Assembly (NCBI GenBank): GCA_011317545.1
Contig: WUJK01000002.1
Span: 2,852,001 to 2,916,000 of the forward strand
Source of the DNA: Coniella vitis
Taxonomy: Eukaryota; Ascomycota; Sordariomycetes; Diaporthales; Schizoparmaceae
Direction of reading: 5' to 3'
DNA length: 64,000 nt
Notes under the pieces: model-generated
Seen by the model: only the letters and a program-made list of their open reading frames with translations
Databases searched by the model: none
What the model was told of the DNA's origin: nothing
Shown: positions 44,048-55,782 of the stretch, piece by piece
How positions within the stretch are numbered: the stretch's first letter is position 1
Layout of the letters: every line of letters begins with the position of its first letter
Translations under genes and position numbers: made by a program

Positions 44048-46123
44048 ATGCGGCGCGTTGCAGCGAGAGCCTATCGGGCATGCCAGAGCTCCGTTCGCGG
44101 TCATCGAAACATCTCCCACCTCCGAGCGCTTGGTGGTCGCAGGGGCCCATCTGCCCATCACACGCACCCACTTCTCCATAACAGCCAGTGCCTCAGCCTA
44201 CAGAGCACAACCACCTCGAACCTACACCTGACCTACTCCAAGCCCATCAGTACCAGCAATAGCGGGAACCGAAGTTCGCGCGTCTCCTTCTCAACCAAAC
44301 CCCCCTCCTTTTCCCCCTCCCCATTCTCCTCGCGCTCTGGGCACGGGGATGCCCTCACGACGAAGCAGCCCGCCTCCATGAACGCACGCCGCCTCGGGGC
44401 CGCCGTACTATCCGGCCTAGTAGGTTACGGAGCTTGGTACACCTACTCTGGCAACCCGATCGACACCACCCATACAATTTCTCGCGACTTCTCCTCTGCT
44501 ACGAACCTCGACAATGCCATTCCGACCCGATCGATCCTGGTTATAGGAGCCGACGAACTGCAGACGGGTACCTTTGTGGGCGAAGGCCCCATTACCAAAA
44601 CCACCGACGACGCAGGTCGCACCGTTGTCGAGATGCTTACCCCAGACCAGTCCACCCAGAAGTTGAGGAAGATGGAGGAGTCATACCTCGTTAACCGGGG
44701 CAGAGGCGTGCTGCGATATGACATGGTCCAATTACCTAGCAATAACCCTATAGAAGATGACCACGCCGAGAAGATTGTTGACGTTCCTGCCCGCGCGAGC
44801 GCTGAGGATGGCAGCGATTGGATGTTTTGGGGCGTCTTTGATGGCCACTCGTAGGTTCTTCGGACAGAAAAGTCTACTGCACTCCCTTCAAAAGTGCCTA
44901 TCCCGCTGACGAATTGAATCATGCAGTGGCTGGACCACATCGGCAAAGCTGCGACAGGCTCTGATAAGCTACGTGGCGCGTGAGCTGAACGAGACATACA
45001 AGACAGGCGGCCATGCACCTGCCTCTGAAGCCGTTGATGCTGCCATCAAGAAGGGTTTCACACGCCTGGACGACGAGATAGTGCACCACAGCGTGCAAGA
45101 GGTTCTCAAGTCCAACTCGCGGTCCGTTGCAGCAGAGCTATTGGCTCCTGCGCTTTCGGGCTCATGTGCCCTGCTCTCCTTTTACGACAGCAGTTCTGGC
45201 TTGCTACGAGTGGCTTGCACTGGTGATTCTCGCGCAGTTCTTGGGCGCCGCTCTGACAGCGGCAAATGGACCGCCACCCCTTTATCTGTGGATCAGACTG
45301 GCAGCAACCCGGACGAAGTCAGCCGTATGCGCAAGCTGCACCCAGGCGAGGAGCATGTCATTCGCAACGGCAGAGTCCTCGGAGGTTTGGAACCTACACG
45401 CGCTTTTGGGGATGCCAGCTACAAATGGAGTCAAGAGATTGCCAGTCGCCTGCGTGAATCGTTCTTTGGCCGGGCTCAATCCCCACTTCTCAGAACCCCG
45501 CCGTACGTGACCGCCGAGCCAGTCGTCACGACCACCAAAGTCCACCCAGAAAAGGGCGATTTCCTGGTGCTCGCTACCGATGGTCTATGGGAAATGCTTA
45601 CCAATGAGGAAGTGGTGGGCCTTGTTGGAAAATGGCTTGAAACGCAGACGAGCAAGAAGTCAACGTCTCAGTTTGACTTGGTGTGGTCCAAGACATTTGG
45701 AGGGCAGAAGAAGGGGCTGCCTGTGGAGCATGGCGCCGAAGGTGCAGGGCAAGACGGCCAAAAGACGCCGATCCGCTTGCGCCAATGGGGCATTTCCAAA
45801 GACGATGACAGATTTGTCGTCAAGGACAACAATGTTGCTACGCATTTGATTCGCAATGCATTGGGTGGGAAGAACGATGAAATGGTCTCCGCCTTGCTCA
45901 CTTTGCCATCTCCCTATTCGCGCCGTTACAGGTAAGTGTGGATCCTCTGTTGGTCTGGGCCTCCTTGCTGCTACTGCTGCACATATGCACTAACAACGCA
46001 TTGCACAGGGACGATCTCACTGTCCAAGTGATTTTCTTCGGCAATGGCGAAAAGGCTCAAGATGTCAGCCAGGAGATTGTTGTTAACAATGAGGCTACAG
46101 CGCCTCCCAGGGCTAAGTTGTAA
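44048..46123 (+). CDS. ptc5: Mitochondrial PP2C-type protein phosphatase Ptc5 (pyruvate dehydrogenase phosphatase type)
   Basis: Mg/Mn-dependent Ser/Thr phosphatase; yeast Ptc5 dephosphorylates pyruvate dehydrogenase E1-alpha in mitochondria. Exons 44048-44850, 44927-45931 and 46009-46123 give 640 aa. The long Arg/Ser-rich N-terminus (MRRVAARAYRACQSS) is a presequence, followed by a hydrophobic anchor at about 117-135 (LGAAVLSGLVGYGAWYTY). PP2C motifs are in order: WGVFDGHS (D265, G266, H267, cut by intron 1 within the Ser codon), GSCALLSFYD, VACTGDSRAVLG, GGLEPTRAFGD, FLVLATDGLWEMLTNEEVV, and DDLTVQVIFFG after intron 2. A Ser/Gln/Lys-rich insertion (about 510-570) lies between the last two motifs, as in other fungal Ptc5 proteins. 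Confidence 0.93.
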
Positions 46124-47687
46124 GCGTTGTGTATTGGCAGATACATACGAGCGAGGGTGTTCGTCGACCCACACACACTATAGGACGTTTGAGAATTGGA
46201 GCTGTCCATTTTGTTGGGGCGAGGCGACTGTATAGAGAGCACGACGTAAGAGGAGCATAGATTCGTCGCTGAGAGGCCAAAATGAGCGGGAGCATCGCAG
46301 CGGATCAAGCTGCCAAGCATATCAATTCTTGACTAATAAGAGCATCCCAGAGGACTTGCGTCTCCAATTCGAACGTTGAGCGGTTGGTGTGCGGCTCCAA
46401 GTCGTCAGCAAGGAGCGCATCTCACTTGGTTGGCGGTGCTGTAACCTAAGAAATCCCAAGACGCAAGAATAACCACAAAAGAGATTGGTCCTTCCATTCT
46501 GCGCGAGCGTGTATTTATGTATTTGTAGTAAGAGCCATGGCTGGTCAGAACCTTGAACGTCCAGAGTTTCGAGACTCGAGAGGCTACCGTCAGCATGATA
46601 GGAATATCGGATAGCCCCCTGTAAGAAGATGGCAATAGTGCCAGTATACAACGGGCTAGACTATTCATAGTACGTGGAACCTTGCAAAAATAAGGTCTAG
46701 ACACGTACTTAGTACCCATAGCGACGGGTGTACTAGCTTCGGACCTTGGCTCTAGAATGACATCATTGGGTCAGCGAAGAAATACTACTGCACATACATA
46801 GTACTTGATGTGGTAGAGACCGTCTGCCGGTGCTGGCGAGATGTTGATTGCGTTTCGTTTTCACCACGACATAAGGATTGTCCGAATTGAAGCGACAAAT
46901 CCCTTGTCCAAAGCCTCTTGAAATCTATGAGAATTTTACAACTAGGTAGTAAAGTATAATCATCAAGGCTTCTACTTGGTGCTGGGCAGTCTGCTTCCAG
47001 GGCAGAGCCGCAGCGGCCCAGTGTCGCCCATGCCTGCATCTGCAATCCGATGGGTCAGCCCAGCAGAAGCTAGTTGATGACCCTGGCAGCAGCTGCGACC
47101 TGCGACCTGCGACCTGGACGGTGACCTACCGCGGCCAGCTGTGTTGCCGAATTTATCGTGTAGCTCCTGCAGGAGCTGTTTGTACCCCTTGAGCCTTCTG
47201 CCAAGCCAGGCCAGCTTCCCTGGCAGCGAGCACACCCAGGCCTGCCAGGTAACTCTAGCGCGTCTTGTATTCTCTGACTTAACCTGCTGGTCCTCCTCCT
47301 CCTCCTTGTTCTTGTTCACCTTTCCCGGCCACCATCCTCTGTCCTATACGACGTGACTGCTTCTTTATCGGCACTACTCCTCGTCGTTCCGACTCAGTGG
47401 CCTCTGTTCCTTGGTCCTCCATATTCTTTTTCGCCAACTCATGGTGAAGCCTCCTAGGAAGCGTGTTGTGTAGCCCATATATTCCGCTCCAACTATAGCC
47501 GCCACCCGCAGTTCAAAAAACCTCTTTGCCTCTATAATTCCTCACCGTCTGATTACTTGCAAGCAGTCGCACGTCTGGCTTGCTACTTACCTGTTTTGTC
47601 CAAGAGACTCATCCCGGTGTGATCAACAGCGCGTTGCCTTGATATCAGATTTGATTGCGCCGACATCTGCGCATCTTGTTTGCAACC
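46124..47687. other. Intergenic region upstream of the GH63-like gene
   Basis: About 1.6 kb, the longest gap in the right half. It contains an ACATAGTAC motif (46796), a (CTGCGAC)3 heptamer repeat (47093), and a C/T-rich leader from 47250 to 47680. I see no gene in it on either strand. Confidence 0.5.
47093..47113. repeat. Three tandem CTGCGAC heptamers
   Basis: Perfect direct triplication of a 7-bp unit in the region upstream of the GH63-like gene. Confidence 0.9.
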
Positions 47688-50600
47688 ATGGTCGTCTTTG
47701 ATAACCATGAGTTTTTGTCCACAGAGGAAAAGAGACTGAAGGAGGATCGCAAGCGCACCAAATACTGGAAGAAGTGGGGTTCTTATCTGGCTGAGCGACA
47801 ATGGGCAACGGGTTTGTTATTTTATGCAATGGCGACCGGCCTGCGCCTGGTGGCCTTGTTCACCTGGGACAATTTGGACTAATATCGCTTTAATGGCAGT
47901 GCGCGAAGACTACAGCCCCGATGGCGATGCCTGGAGTCGTGAGTGACGCGCCCTTTTTCAATTTCGCGACATCATAACCCCTCGTTTGCAAGCTCCACCT
48001 CCACAGGGTCAAGATCTGGGCCCCCGCTTGATTTCATGCGTCGACTTTACGAGCCTGACAACGCGACTAACATACACCTCGCCTCCACCAGATTTCCCTC
48101 ACGATCACGCCCGATCCCGAGCCTATCGATGGGGTGAAGATGGCATTGCCGGCGTCTGTGACACGCACGGGCTCCAGAACATTGCTTTTGCTTTTTGGAA
48201 CGGGCAAGAGTGCGTATAGCCCGCTACACAGTGTATTTAGCTTCTGAACTAACAGCAAGCAGTGCTTTTCTGAAGGAGAGGCTTTTTGGCTTGTCCAACC
48301 CCCAGGGAAACCATGGCGAGAGCATCAAAGAGGCTCACTTTCACCTGGACAACACACCTGTTAGTAGTCAATGATTCCTGAACCAATCTTAGTGCCTTCC
48401 GCTAACAAGATGCGTCCCTCACAGACTGTACGCTACACCGACCCTTATGCGGACGATAATCACGGAAGATGCTGACATCTATGGATTTTAGCACTCGTAC
48501 ATGAAGTTTCTATACAAGTATCCTCAAGCCGAATTTCCATATGAAGAGCTCCGTCAGGAAAATGCGAGACGCGGCAAGCAGGACAAGGAATTCCAAATCC
48601 TTGACACTGGCTGTTTTGAAGACGACAAGTACTGGGACATCATCATAGAAACGGCCAAAGAAGACGATGACCCGGAAGAGCTCCTTTTCCGAGTCACTGC
48701 ATGGAATCGCGGTCCGCAGACGAAGCCTCTCCATATCATCCCACACGTATGGTTCCGGAATACTTGGTCATGGGGTCGCGAGCCTGAGGAGAACAAGCCT
48801 TCCATCGGCATGCACGCAGAGAACATGGCAAAGTCAACCCACCACTCTTTGGGAGAGCGCTACTTCCTTCTTTCGCCATCTCCTGGTGTTGGCCCCAGTG
48901 GAGACGATGTTGATCCGAAGATGATTTTCACAGAAAATGACACCAACTTTGAGGTCCTGTACGGCGGCGAAAACCCACAGCCTTACGTTAAAGATGCTTT
49001 CCATCGATACATTGTGGATGGCGAGAAGGATGCGGTCAATCCTGCCCAGACTGGCACCAAGTGCGCTGCTTGGTTTGCCTTTAATGAAGATGGTGGTGTC
49101 CCACCAGGAGAGTGCGCTGGTACGTCCTCATTTTCGAGCTTTAATTCAGGATCGCATGCTGACAAGGCCTAGTTGTTCGTTTCCGCTTTACCAAGAAGAC
49201 TGATTCCTACCTGGATGAAGAGGAGTTTGACGACATCATTGAGCGGCGCAAGGATGAAGCCGATGACTTCTACTACCGGATCAGCCCTCTGCCTATGTCT
49301 GACGACTTGCGCAACATTCAACGACAAGCTTTCTCAGGCATGATGTGGTGCAAACAGCATTATCTATTCATCTGGGATCAGTGGGCTAACGGCGACCCGA
49401 CCCAACCACCGCCGCCTGCCAACAGGAAAGCCATCCGCAACGAGCAGTGGAAACACATGCACTGCGATGACATTCTTTCCATGCCAGACTCATGGGAATA
49501 CCCGTTCTTTGCTGCATGGGACAGTGCCTTCCACTGCATCACTCTGGCCATGATTGACCCTGACTTTGCCAAGAAGCAACTCGACTTGTTTACTCGAGAG
49601 TGGTATTGTCATCCAAATGGGCAGCTCCCTGCGTGAGTTACTACCTACTGGTAGACACAAAATAGATTGTGTGTGCTGACATGTGGTTTAGTTACGAATG
49701 GAATTTCGGTGACGTCAATCCTCCAGTTCATGCGTGGGCGACTTTCAGAACATTCAAGATTGAGCGTAAAATGTATGGACGTCAAGATCTTGACTTCCTG
49801 GAGCGCGTGTTCCAGAAGCTTTTGCTCAACTTCACCTGGTGGGTAAACCGCAAGGACGTCGACGGCAAGAACGTTTTTGAAGGAGGTTTCCTCGGTCTCG
49901 ACAACATTGGTCTCTTCAACCGATCCGAGCCACTGCCTACAGGTGGTACTCTTGAGCAAGCTGACAGCACAGGGTGGATGGCTTTCTACTGCCTCTGCAT
50001 GCTGAATATCAGTCTCGAGCTCGCCAAGCACCGTCGCATTTACGAGGATATTGCTTCCAAGTTCTTTGAGCACTTCATCCTCATCAGCGACGCTATGACG
50101 TTCCGTACTGGACAAAAAGACGAGAAGTCGCTGTGGAACGAGGAGGACGGCTTCTATTATGATGCGATTTCATGGGGTGGTCCATGGATCCAGCAGTTGC
50201 CAGTCCGATCGCTTGTCGGCTTGATTCCAATGTATGCCACATTAACATTGGAGCCAGAGCTGATCAACAAGCTGCCTTCATTCAAAAGAAGACTTGAGTG
50301 GTTCATGAAGCACAAGGCCGACGTTACGGAACGCAATATGCACAGTATCCGCAAGCGTGGTAAAGGAGACCGTATCCTCTTGTCCATTGTCAGCAAGGAC
50401 AGGTTGGAGAAGCTTTTGCGACGCATGCTTGATGAGGACGAGTTCCTTAGTCCCTACGGTATCCGATCTCTCTCCAAATACCACAAGGAACATCCCTTTT
50501 CCATGGAGGTACACGGACAAGAGTTCAAGGTAGGCTACGTCCCGGGGGATTCGGACAGTGGGCTGTTTGGAGGCAACAGCAACTGGCGTGGCCCTATCTG

Positions 50601-51371
50601 GATTTGTGTCAACTTCCTCCTTATCGAGTCGCTGCAGCGATACTACCTATTCTTTGGGCAGAGTCTTCAGGTTGAATGCCCTGTTGGATCTGGTGACTAC
50701 ATGCACTTGGGTCATGTTGCTGAAGAACTTCAGCACCGCTTGCAGCATCTTTTTGCTCGAGGCGATGACGGTCGCCGAAGTATCAACGGCGGTAATGACA
50801 CGCTCGACTTTGACCCTCTCTGGAAAGACAACTTGTGGTACTACGAATTCTTTGACGGCGATACGGGTCGTGGCCTGGGAGCGACTCACCAGTGTGGCTG
50901 GACCGGTCTGATTGCAAGACTCATCCACGACACGGGGTAAGTAACACATGGTATCTCCTTTGACCACGCTAAAGACCGTTACTAACATCAATGATCAGTG
51001 TCAATTGCCGGCTGCCACAGACTCCGCGGACACCTTCGGTTGGCATGGCTCACTACTTTGACGACGTCCTGAGTCGCCAAATTTTACCACGTTCGCCGTC
51101 CATGCCTCGCATCCGACGCTCTTCTACTGCTCGTTCAATCGGTGCGCGCAGCGACTTTGATGAGAGCGAGGCTAACGGGTATGATGACAATGGGTACCAT
51201 AGCAATGGTGGCGGCAGCGTTGTCGGAACTCAAGACCCAGAAGTCATTCGTCAAAAGGAAGAAGCCGACGAGCACATGCGCAACTACATCACCGAACAGT
51301 TAGAGAGGGTCAAGAGCGAGCAAGTCGCCGATGCTTATGAGCAAGGCGATGAGTTTGAAGCTCAAGCCTAA
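47688..51371 (+). CDS. Cytosolic GH63-like glucosidase (mannosyl-oligosaccharide glucosidase family)
   Basis: (alpha/alpha)6-barrel glycoside hydrolase. Ten exons, 47688-47811, 47900-47938, 48092-48209, 48263-48359, 48425-48427 (3 nt), 48492-49119, 49173-49632, 49692-50936 and 50999-51371, that is nine coding segments in all, give 1,028 aa. Joins restore ERQWATVREDYSPDGDAWSH, AFAFWNGQDAFLKERLFG, HLDNTPTHSYMKFLYKYPQ, GECAVVRFRFTKK and HDTGVNCRLPQ. There is no signal peptide or TM segment, unlike ER glucosidase I. It matches the fungal/bacterial branch with N-terminal RWGEDGIAGVCD. Active-site landmarks include FFAAWDSAFHCI, LPAYEWNFGDVNPPVHAWA and GATHQCGWTGLIARL. The C-terminal 90 residues are polar with a coiled coil. 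Substrate is unproven; trimming of cytosolic free oligosaccharides or glycogen-like glucans is speculative. Confidence 0.9.
48425..48427 (+). other. Putative 3-nt microexon (ACT, Thr) of the GH63-like gene
   Basis: The triplet is preceded by CTCACAG and followed by GTACGC. The upstream intron 48360-48424 has donor GTTAGT and a GCTAAC branch site at 48401; the downstream intron 48428-48491 has a GCTGAC branch site near 48471 and acceptor TTTTAG. It adds the Thr of the conserved TPTHSYMK motif without changing frame. Confidence 0.72.
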
Positions 51372-51692
51372 TCAAAATGCAGAACCATCGACGATGGAAG
51401 CATCCCACAAGGGCGAAAAGGGAGCGGGGTCCGAGAGTTACAAGGTCAGATGAAGATGGCGGCTAGGATCAAAAGTGGTCCACAAAGCGACCGCAGCAAT
51501 ACCAGATTTCTATCTCGGACAACACAGGGGCGCATGGTCACATATATGTTTACACGATAGACAACCTAAAAGCAACAATTGAAGCAATTTGGATATGTAC
51601 TAGTCATCTATGGCTACTATGTAGACGAGAGAAAGGGGTTTGATCCACCAGTGACTACCAGTTACAGATCTCGATCAACGAGATAGCCAAAT
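51372..51692. other. Convergent intergenic region
   Basis: 321 bp between the stop codons of the GH63-like gene and SelO; no supportable feature. Confidence 0.5.
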
Positions 51693-53849
51693 CTAGGAGC
51701 TGCAGCTGCATTGCATGGCTCTTTCAAACTTCGGCACATCACCGGTCCAGCGAACCTCTTCCTCCCGATCGCCCTCGTAAACCTTACCCCCAAACTCTTG
51801 TCCATCCCACGCGTCTTCAAAGGGATGCAAGGCCATGTGCATAACACGACGAAGCACATCTCGCTCTCCGCCCTTTTCAACCCGCTTAATGACTTCATCC
51901 AGAATAAAGCTGCGGGGAATGAAGCTTGGGTTGACATGTTTCATGGCCTCTATTCTCTGCTCTTCTCGTTGAGTGGTATCCGCATTCGAATTCGCCTGCG
52001 CAAGGCTCCAGTCCTCGATGATACGAGCCTGCCACTTTGCAAGCCACTTGCCTACTCTCTCGCGAGCCTCATCCTCCGTCACACTCACAGCACTGACACC
52101 CTCCTTATGGAGAAAGACAGCAGCTTTAGCCTTGCGTGCCTCAGGGTTCTCAAGCTCCGAGACCTTGAGGGAACTCAGCCGACGGAAGAAGTGGTTAAAG
52201 TCAAGCTCGAGCGCCTCCATAGTATCTAACAGCTCACTGAACAGCTCCTGGAAATCCGACTCTTTGAAGGTTCGCAGACCGAGTCTACGCATCATGAGCC
52301 GCTTGTACTCTGCCAGGAACACGGCCTTGTACTCTTCGCCAGCCTGTTCAATGAGTTTCTCTGCGCGGGCTACCAGTTCGTCTGCCTCGGGACCCTCGGA
52401 GACACCATTGTTGACAAAATTATCATCGTCGACAGAGGGGCCTGCGCCGAGTAACTCGCCTAAGGCTTCACCAAATCGCACGAGGTTCCACCAGATAATG
52501 GTAGGTTGGTTGCGGTAACTGTAGCGGAGCATGTGGTCATCGTGGTTGGGTGTGTAGGCCGGGTCAAAGTTGTCCATGAAGGCAAACGGGCCAAAGTCAA
52601 TGGAGAGGCCGTAGATGGAGGTATTATCCGTGTTGAGCACGCCATTCATGAAGCCGTATGCCTGCCACTTGGCCACCGTGAGGGCGTTTCGCCGCACCAC
52701 TTCGCGATAGAGCCGTGCGAAACGGTTTTCGGCTGCCTCGGAGGGCCCTTGTATCTCGTCTCGTGCAGCGACACCACGAGGCGGTTCGAGCAGGTCCGAC
52801 ACTTCCGTCGGGTTGTTAGGATCGCTTAGTCGGCCCGGTAGTCTGTCCCAGCCACCAAGGACTTCCTCAGCAACATAGGTAGCCAGCTTACGGATCATGG
52901 CGCGATCGCTGCGCGCGCGCAGAATGTCAAAGTTTCCCAGGCGGATCCAGCTCTGCGCAAAACGCACCACAATCGCGCCAGGCTCAAGCATCTCGCGGCG
53001 GACTTTGGAATGCGGCAACAACGAGAGTGCCAGAGCGCGAGTGCTCGGGATGCCCAGAGCATTGAGCGCCTCGCTGACGACAAACTCACGAATGCTCGAG
53101 CGCAGAACGGCTTTGCCATCTGCAAAGCGCGAGTAGGGCGTCAGACCGGCGCCCTTGAGCTGTACCTCGTAGCGGGTGCCGTTAGCGCCTGTGAAGGGGT
53201 CCTTGCTAGGCGTGGTCGTCTCGAAGAGGCTGATGGCGCGTCCATCGCCAAGCTGGCCAGCCCACTGGCCAAATTGGAAGCCGCCGTAGAGTTGCGCCCA
53301 GGGGTAGCCGCCCTCGAGTTTGGTTTCGTCCCAGCCGAGGAGCAGATTGCCTGCAGCGAGCTGGCGGAAATCCTCTGTTGTGGCTTCGGACGGCACAATG
53401 TCTAGATCGCGCAGGGCAGCTGGTGATACTGCCAGGAGCTCAGGGCCCTCTTGCGTCTCGGGGCGCACCCACGTGAAGAGGCCGCCGCGGACCTGGCGGG
53501 GCGTGATCTGGTCGCGGGGAGTCTTGTGAGAGTCGGCAGGTGTGGGAAACACCGGATCAGGTGGGAGGAGGCTTGTGAAACGCCAGGATTTCGGCAGCGA
53601 GGCGAGGGTATGGCGGCCTTCGGCGCCTTCGGTACTGGGCTGCGCTTGGCGGCTGAGGGTATCATGATGGTCCTCCTTGTTATGTAGACGGGGTTGGGCA
53701 GACGAGGCTGCCGCGGCTGGTGCGATACCATTGCCGCTGTTGATGAGCTGCTCGGCCATTGCAGATAGGCGGCGTACCGTAGGAGAGGACGGATTATGAC
53801 TTAGAATTCGTCGCAGTGGACGAAGAGTTGATAAGGGGCGGAAAGGCAT
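51693..53849 (-). CDS. fmp40: Mitochondrial protein adenylyltransferase SelO (Fmp40)
   Basis: Pseudokinase-fold enzyme that AMPylates Ser/Thr/Tyr residues in mitochondrial redox control. Intronless, 718 aa, ATG at 53849; the frame continues upstream only through a GTG. The N-terminus (MPFRPLSTLRPLRRILSHN) is a mitochondrial presequence. Signature segments are FQFGQWAGQLGDGRAISLFE, then YEVQLKGAGLTPYSRFADGK, AVLRSSIREFVVSEALNALG and KWQAYGFMNGVLNTDNTSIYG, followed by SIDFGPFAFMDNFDP, which holds the metal-binding DFG-like motif. The extreme C-terminus is CSCSS, with Cys at the third-last place where animal SELENOO has selenocysteine. Length and motifs match fungal Fmp40. Confidence 0.95.
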   Translation of the reverse strand: MPFRPLSTLRPLRRILSHNPSSPTVRRLSAMAEQLINSGNGIAPAAAASSAQPRLHNKEDHHDTLSRQAQPSTEGAEGRHTLASLPKSWRFTSLLPPDPVFPTPADSHKTPRDQITPRQVRGGLFTWVRPETQEGPELLAVSPAALRDLDIVPSEATTEDFRQLAAGNLLLGWDETKLEGGYPWAQLYGGFQFGQWAGQLGDGRAISLFETTTPSKDPFTGANGTRYEVQLKGAGLTPYSRFADGKAVLRSSIREFVVSEALNALGIPSTRALALSLLPHSKVRREMLEPGAIVVRFAQSWIRLGNFDILRARSDRAMIRKLATYVAEEVLGGWDRLPGRLSDPNNPTEVSDLLEPPRGVAARDEIQGPSEAAENRFARLYREVVRRNALTVAKWQAYGFMNGVLNTDNTSIYGLSIDFGPFAFMDNFDPAYTPNHDDHMLRYSYRNQPTIIWWNLVRFGEALGELLGAGPSVDDDNFVNNGVSEGPEADELVARAEKLIEQAGEEYKAVFLAEYKRLMMRRLGLRTFKESDFQELFSELLDTMEALELDFNHFFRRLSSLKVSELENPEARKAKAAVFLHKEGVSAVSVTEDEARERVGKWLAKWQARIIEDWSLAQANSNADTTQREEQRIEAMKHVNPSFIPRSFILDEVIKRVEKGGERDVLRRVMHMALHPFEDAWDGQEFGGKVYEGDREEEVRWTGDVPKFERAMQCSCSS

Positions 53850-54476
53850 TTGTAGTTGCCTCTTCTTGTGTTTTGTCAGCAGCGACAGATCCGGGAGGAC
53901 ATTGTGCCCATGCACGTCTACTTACACCGACTGGCCAGTCTCGAGCCTTTCTATGCAACGGATCACTTGCACATTACGCAGTAGGAAAGCAAGCGGGTGG
54001 AAACGTGGGGCGTGCAAATGATGTCAGACGGAGCGTGAAAAGCGGCGGCGAATCATTGCTGCATCAGCACAACGTATGTGGTGTGTTTGGCGCACAACTC
54101 TTCCATTTGCAATCGTGAGTTGAACGGCAACTACAATGAATCCACAGCACTAAAGGTACTATGTAGCATATCACATAGGTCCAAGTACTCCTTCACCAGC
54201 AGTGGTTTCAGAGAAAACATAACACGCCGGGTATGTTCTGGACAGCAACTGTATGTAGTACCAGTCACACCCCAACAATTCTTGGCGTCATCTTATTAGA
54301 GATAAATGTCGTCAGGCGAGCGTAGCAATGTCCAAATTTCAGCAATATTTGCTCTTCAGATAGGCACCTACTCACTAGCCATCAAGAGTCCGTCCATCGT
54401 TCTCAAAGATGGGGGAGACAAACTTCTGCTGCCACCACCAATCAAGTTGGGGCAGATTCACTGGCCCATCTCGCCA
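53850..54476. other. Intergenic region upstream of SelO
   Basis: 0.6 kb with one GTACTATGT copy at 54156. It lies between the SelO promoter and the 3' end of the DUF7918 gene; no gene is supported. Confidence 0.5.
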
Positions 54477-55782
54477 TCAGTCATCCTCAGTCAGGTCAAT
54501 GACAGACTTCGAGCCGCTCCCAATCTTGATCTTTTTAGTCTGTAGCTGGCTTTGCGGCAGATTCCCATGCTCGGTCTTGATTTCACTCGCCGACCGCTTC
54601 TTATTTCCCTATGTCGCCCTTCAGCAATGGAGTCGCAAACGATGCTACGGAGAGGGGAGCTACGCACCCGAGTCTGCGCTAAGTACAAGCTCGCCAAACG
54701 TCGAGCCTCATTCTCTGGCATGTTTGCAACGTCGGATTCTGGAGAAACACTGCGCGGTCGTGGTATGATGAGCTCTTGTTGAAGAGCCTCTATAATCAAA
54801 GTCATCTATTAGTGCTTCGCCCATGCTCAATGATACACTGTCAAACCAACCTCTGGAGCGATATTTGAAGTAAAATACAGCTATGGGTTTCGCGCGTCCA
54901 TCTGTATATGTGCATATTCGACTCCCCTTCGAGGGTCCATAGATCTTGGTGGCTGATTGTGAAAGTCTATTGGCTTGTGAGTATTTAGCGCATCAAATAC
55001 GATGCCTGGACTTTTTTCTTCTATATCTTAAGGACAGGCTAGAGCCAACTTGCATCGATCCATGAGACAATGTCCGTCCTTTCAACGCCTCCTCTGCTAT
55101 GGTTAATCTGTCGGTCTGCTCTAGTGCGGTCAAAGGGTCTTGATTCCCAACACTAGACCATAATGGCTCGTCCACATCTCGCCACGTAACGCGATGGACG
55201 CGTACTCGAATGGTACCGAGCTGCTGTGCTTGCTGTTTGTCTTCGGTGATGCGGACCCTGTTCGCTTCGTCCACTATTTCCACCGAAATGAGTTGGGCAA
55301 TCCAACCAACCATTTGCTGACATGATGCATACGGATGACTCAAAACAGAAAGACAGGCCATGGAGGAGAGAAGAGGAGGAAAGGAGGGGGGGACGCTGAC
55401 CGGTAATAACGGGTGCGAATCGAAAGTTTCGCAAGGTGGTGCCATCGGCGGTGTGGTGTTGAACACCGCTGATCACTGCAATGGACTCTGAGCAAATAAG
55501 GCAGTTCATCAAACCGTCGTGACCATCAATGTCGGCACTGAATAACAGGCCGCTTTTAAGACGTGGCTCCCTTTGGAGCCAGCCACGCACAGCGCCATGC
55601 TGGACTTTGCAAATAATGGAGAACTCGGCACCGTCGACAGATTCAATGTAGCGATGGCGTGTCGGCACTGTGTGGCTGAATTGCAACTCTGCCGCTTCGC
55701 CGTCCTGGTCAGGATGCTCTTGCGCAACGCGCGACGCAACGCGAATCGTGACCTCGAGGCCAAGATTCTCGAGGACAACCAT
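54477..55782 (-). CDS. DUF7918-type fungal protein with C-terminal SUMO-interacting-like motif
   Basis: Five exons, 55782-55401, 55273-55001, 54952-54851, 54789-54668 and 54608-54477, give 336 aa. Donors are GTCAGC, GTATTT, GTTGGT and GTGCGT, and acceptors ATAG, TCAG, ATAG and ATAG; introns run 48-127 nt. The N-terminus (MVVLENLGLEVTIRV, RYIESVDGAEFSIICKV) and the later GTIRVRVHRVTWRDV, EEALKGRTLSHGS, PIAVFYFKYRSREAL and QQELIIPRPRSVSPES are in the order of the abundant fungal DUF7918 family, which I know only as uncharacterised. The reconstructed end, GSGSKSVIDLTEDD, has the VIDLT core followed by acids that is a classic SUMO-interacting motif. The exon 2/3 join is the least certain. No enzymatic motif is visible; a nuclear SUMO-linked role is inference only. 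Confidence 0.75.

Noticed and set aside
51711..52518. Overlapping + strand frames of 172 and 181 codons
   Set aside because: Antisense to SelO; low-complexity Ser/Leu translation typical of a shadow.
53850..53915. 22-residue N-terminal extension of SelO
   Set aside because: It would start at GTG; the ATG at 53849 gives a normal mitochondrial presequence.
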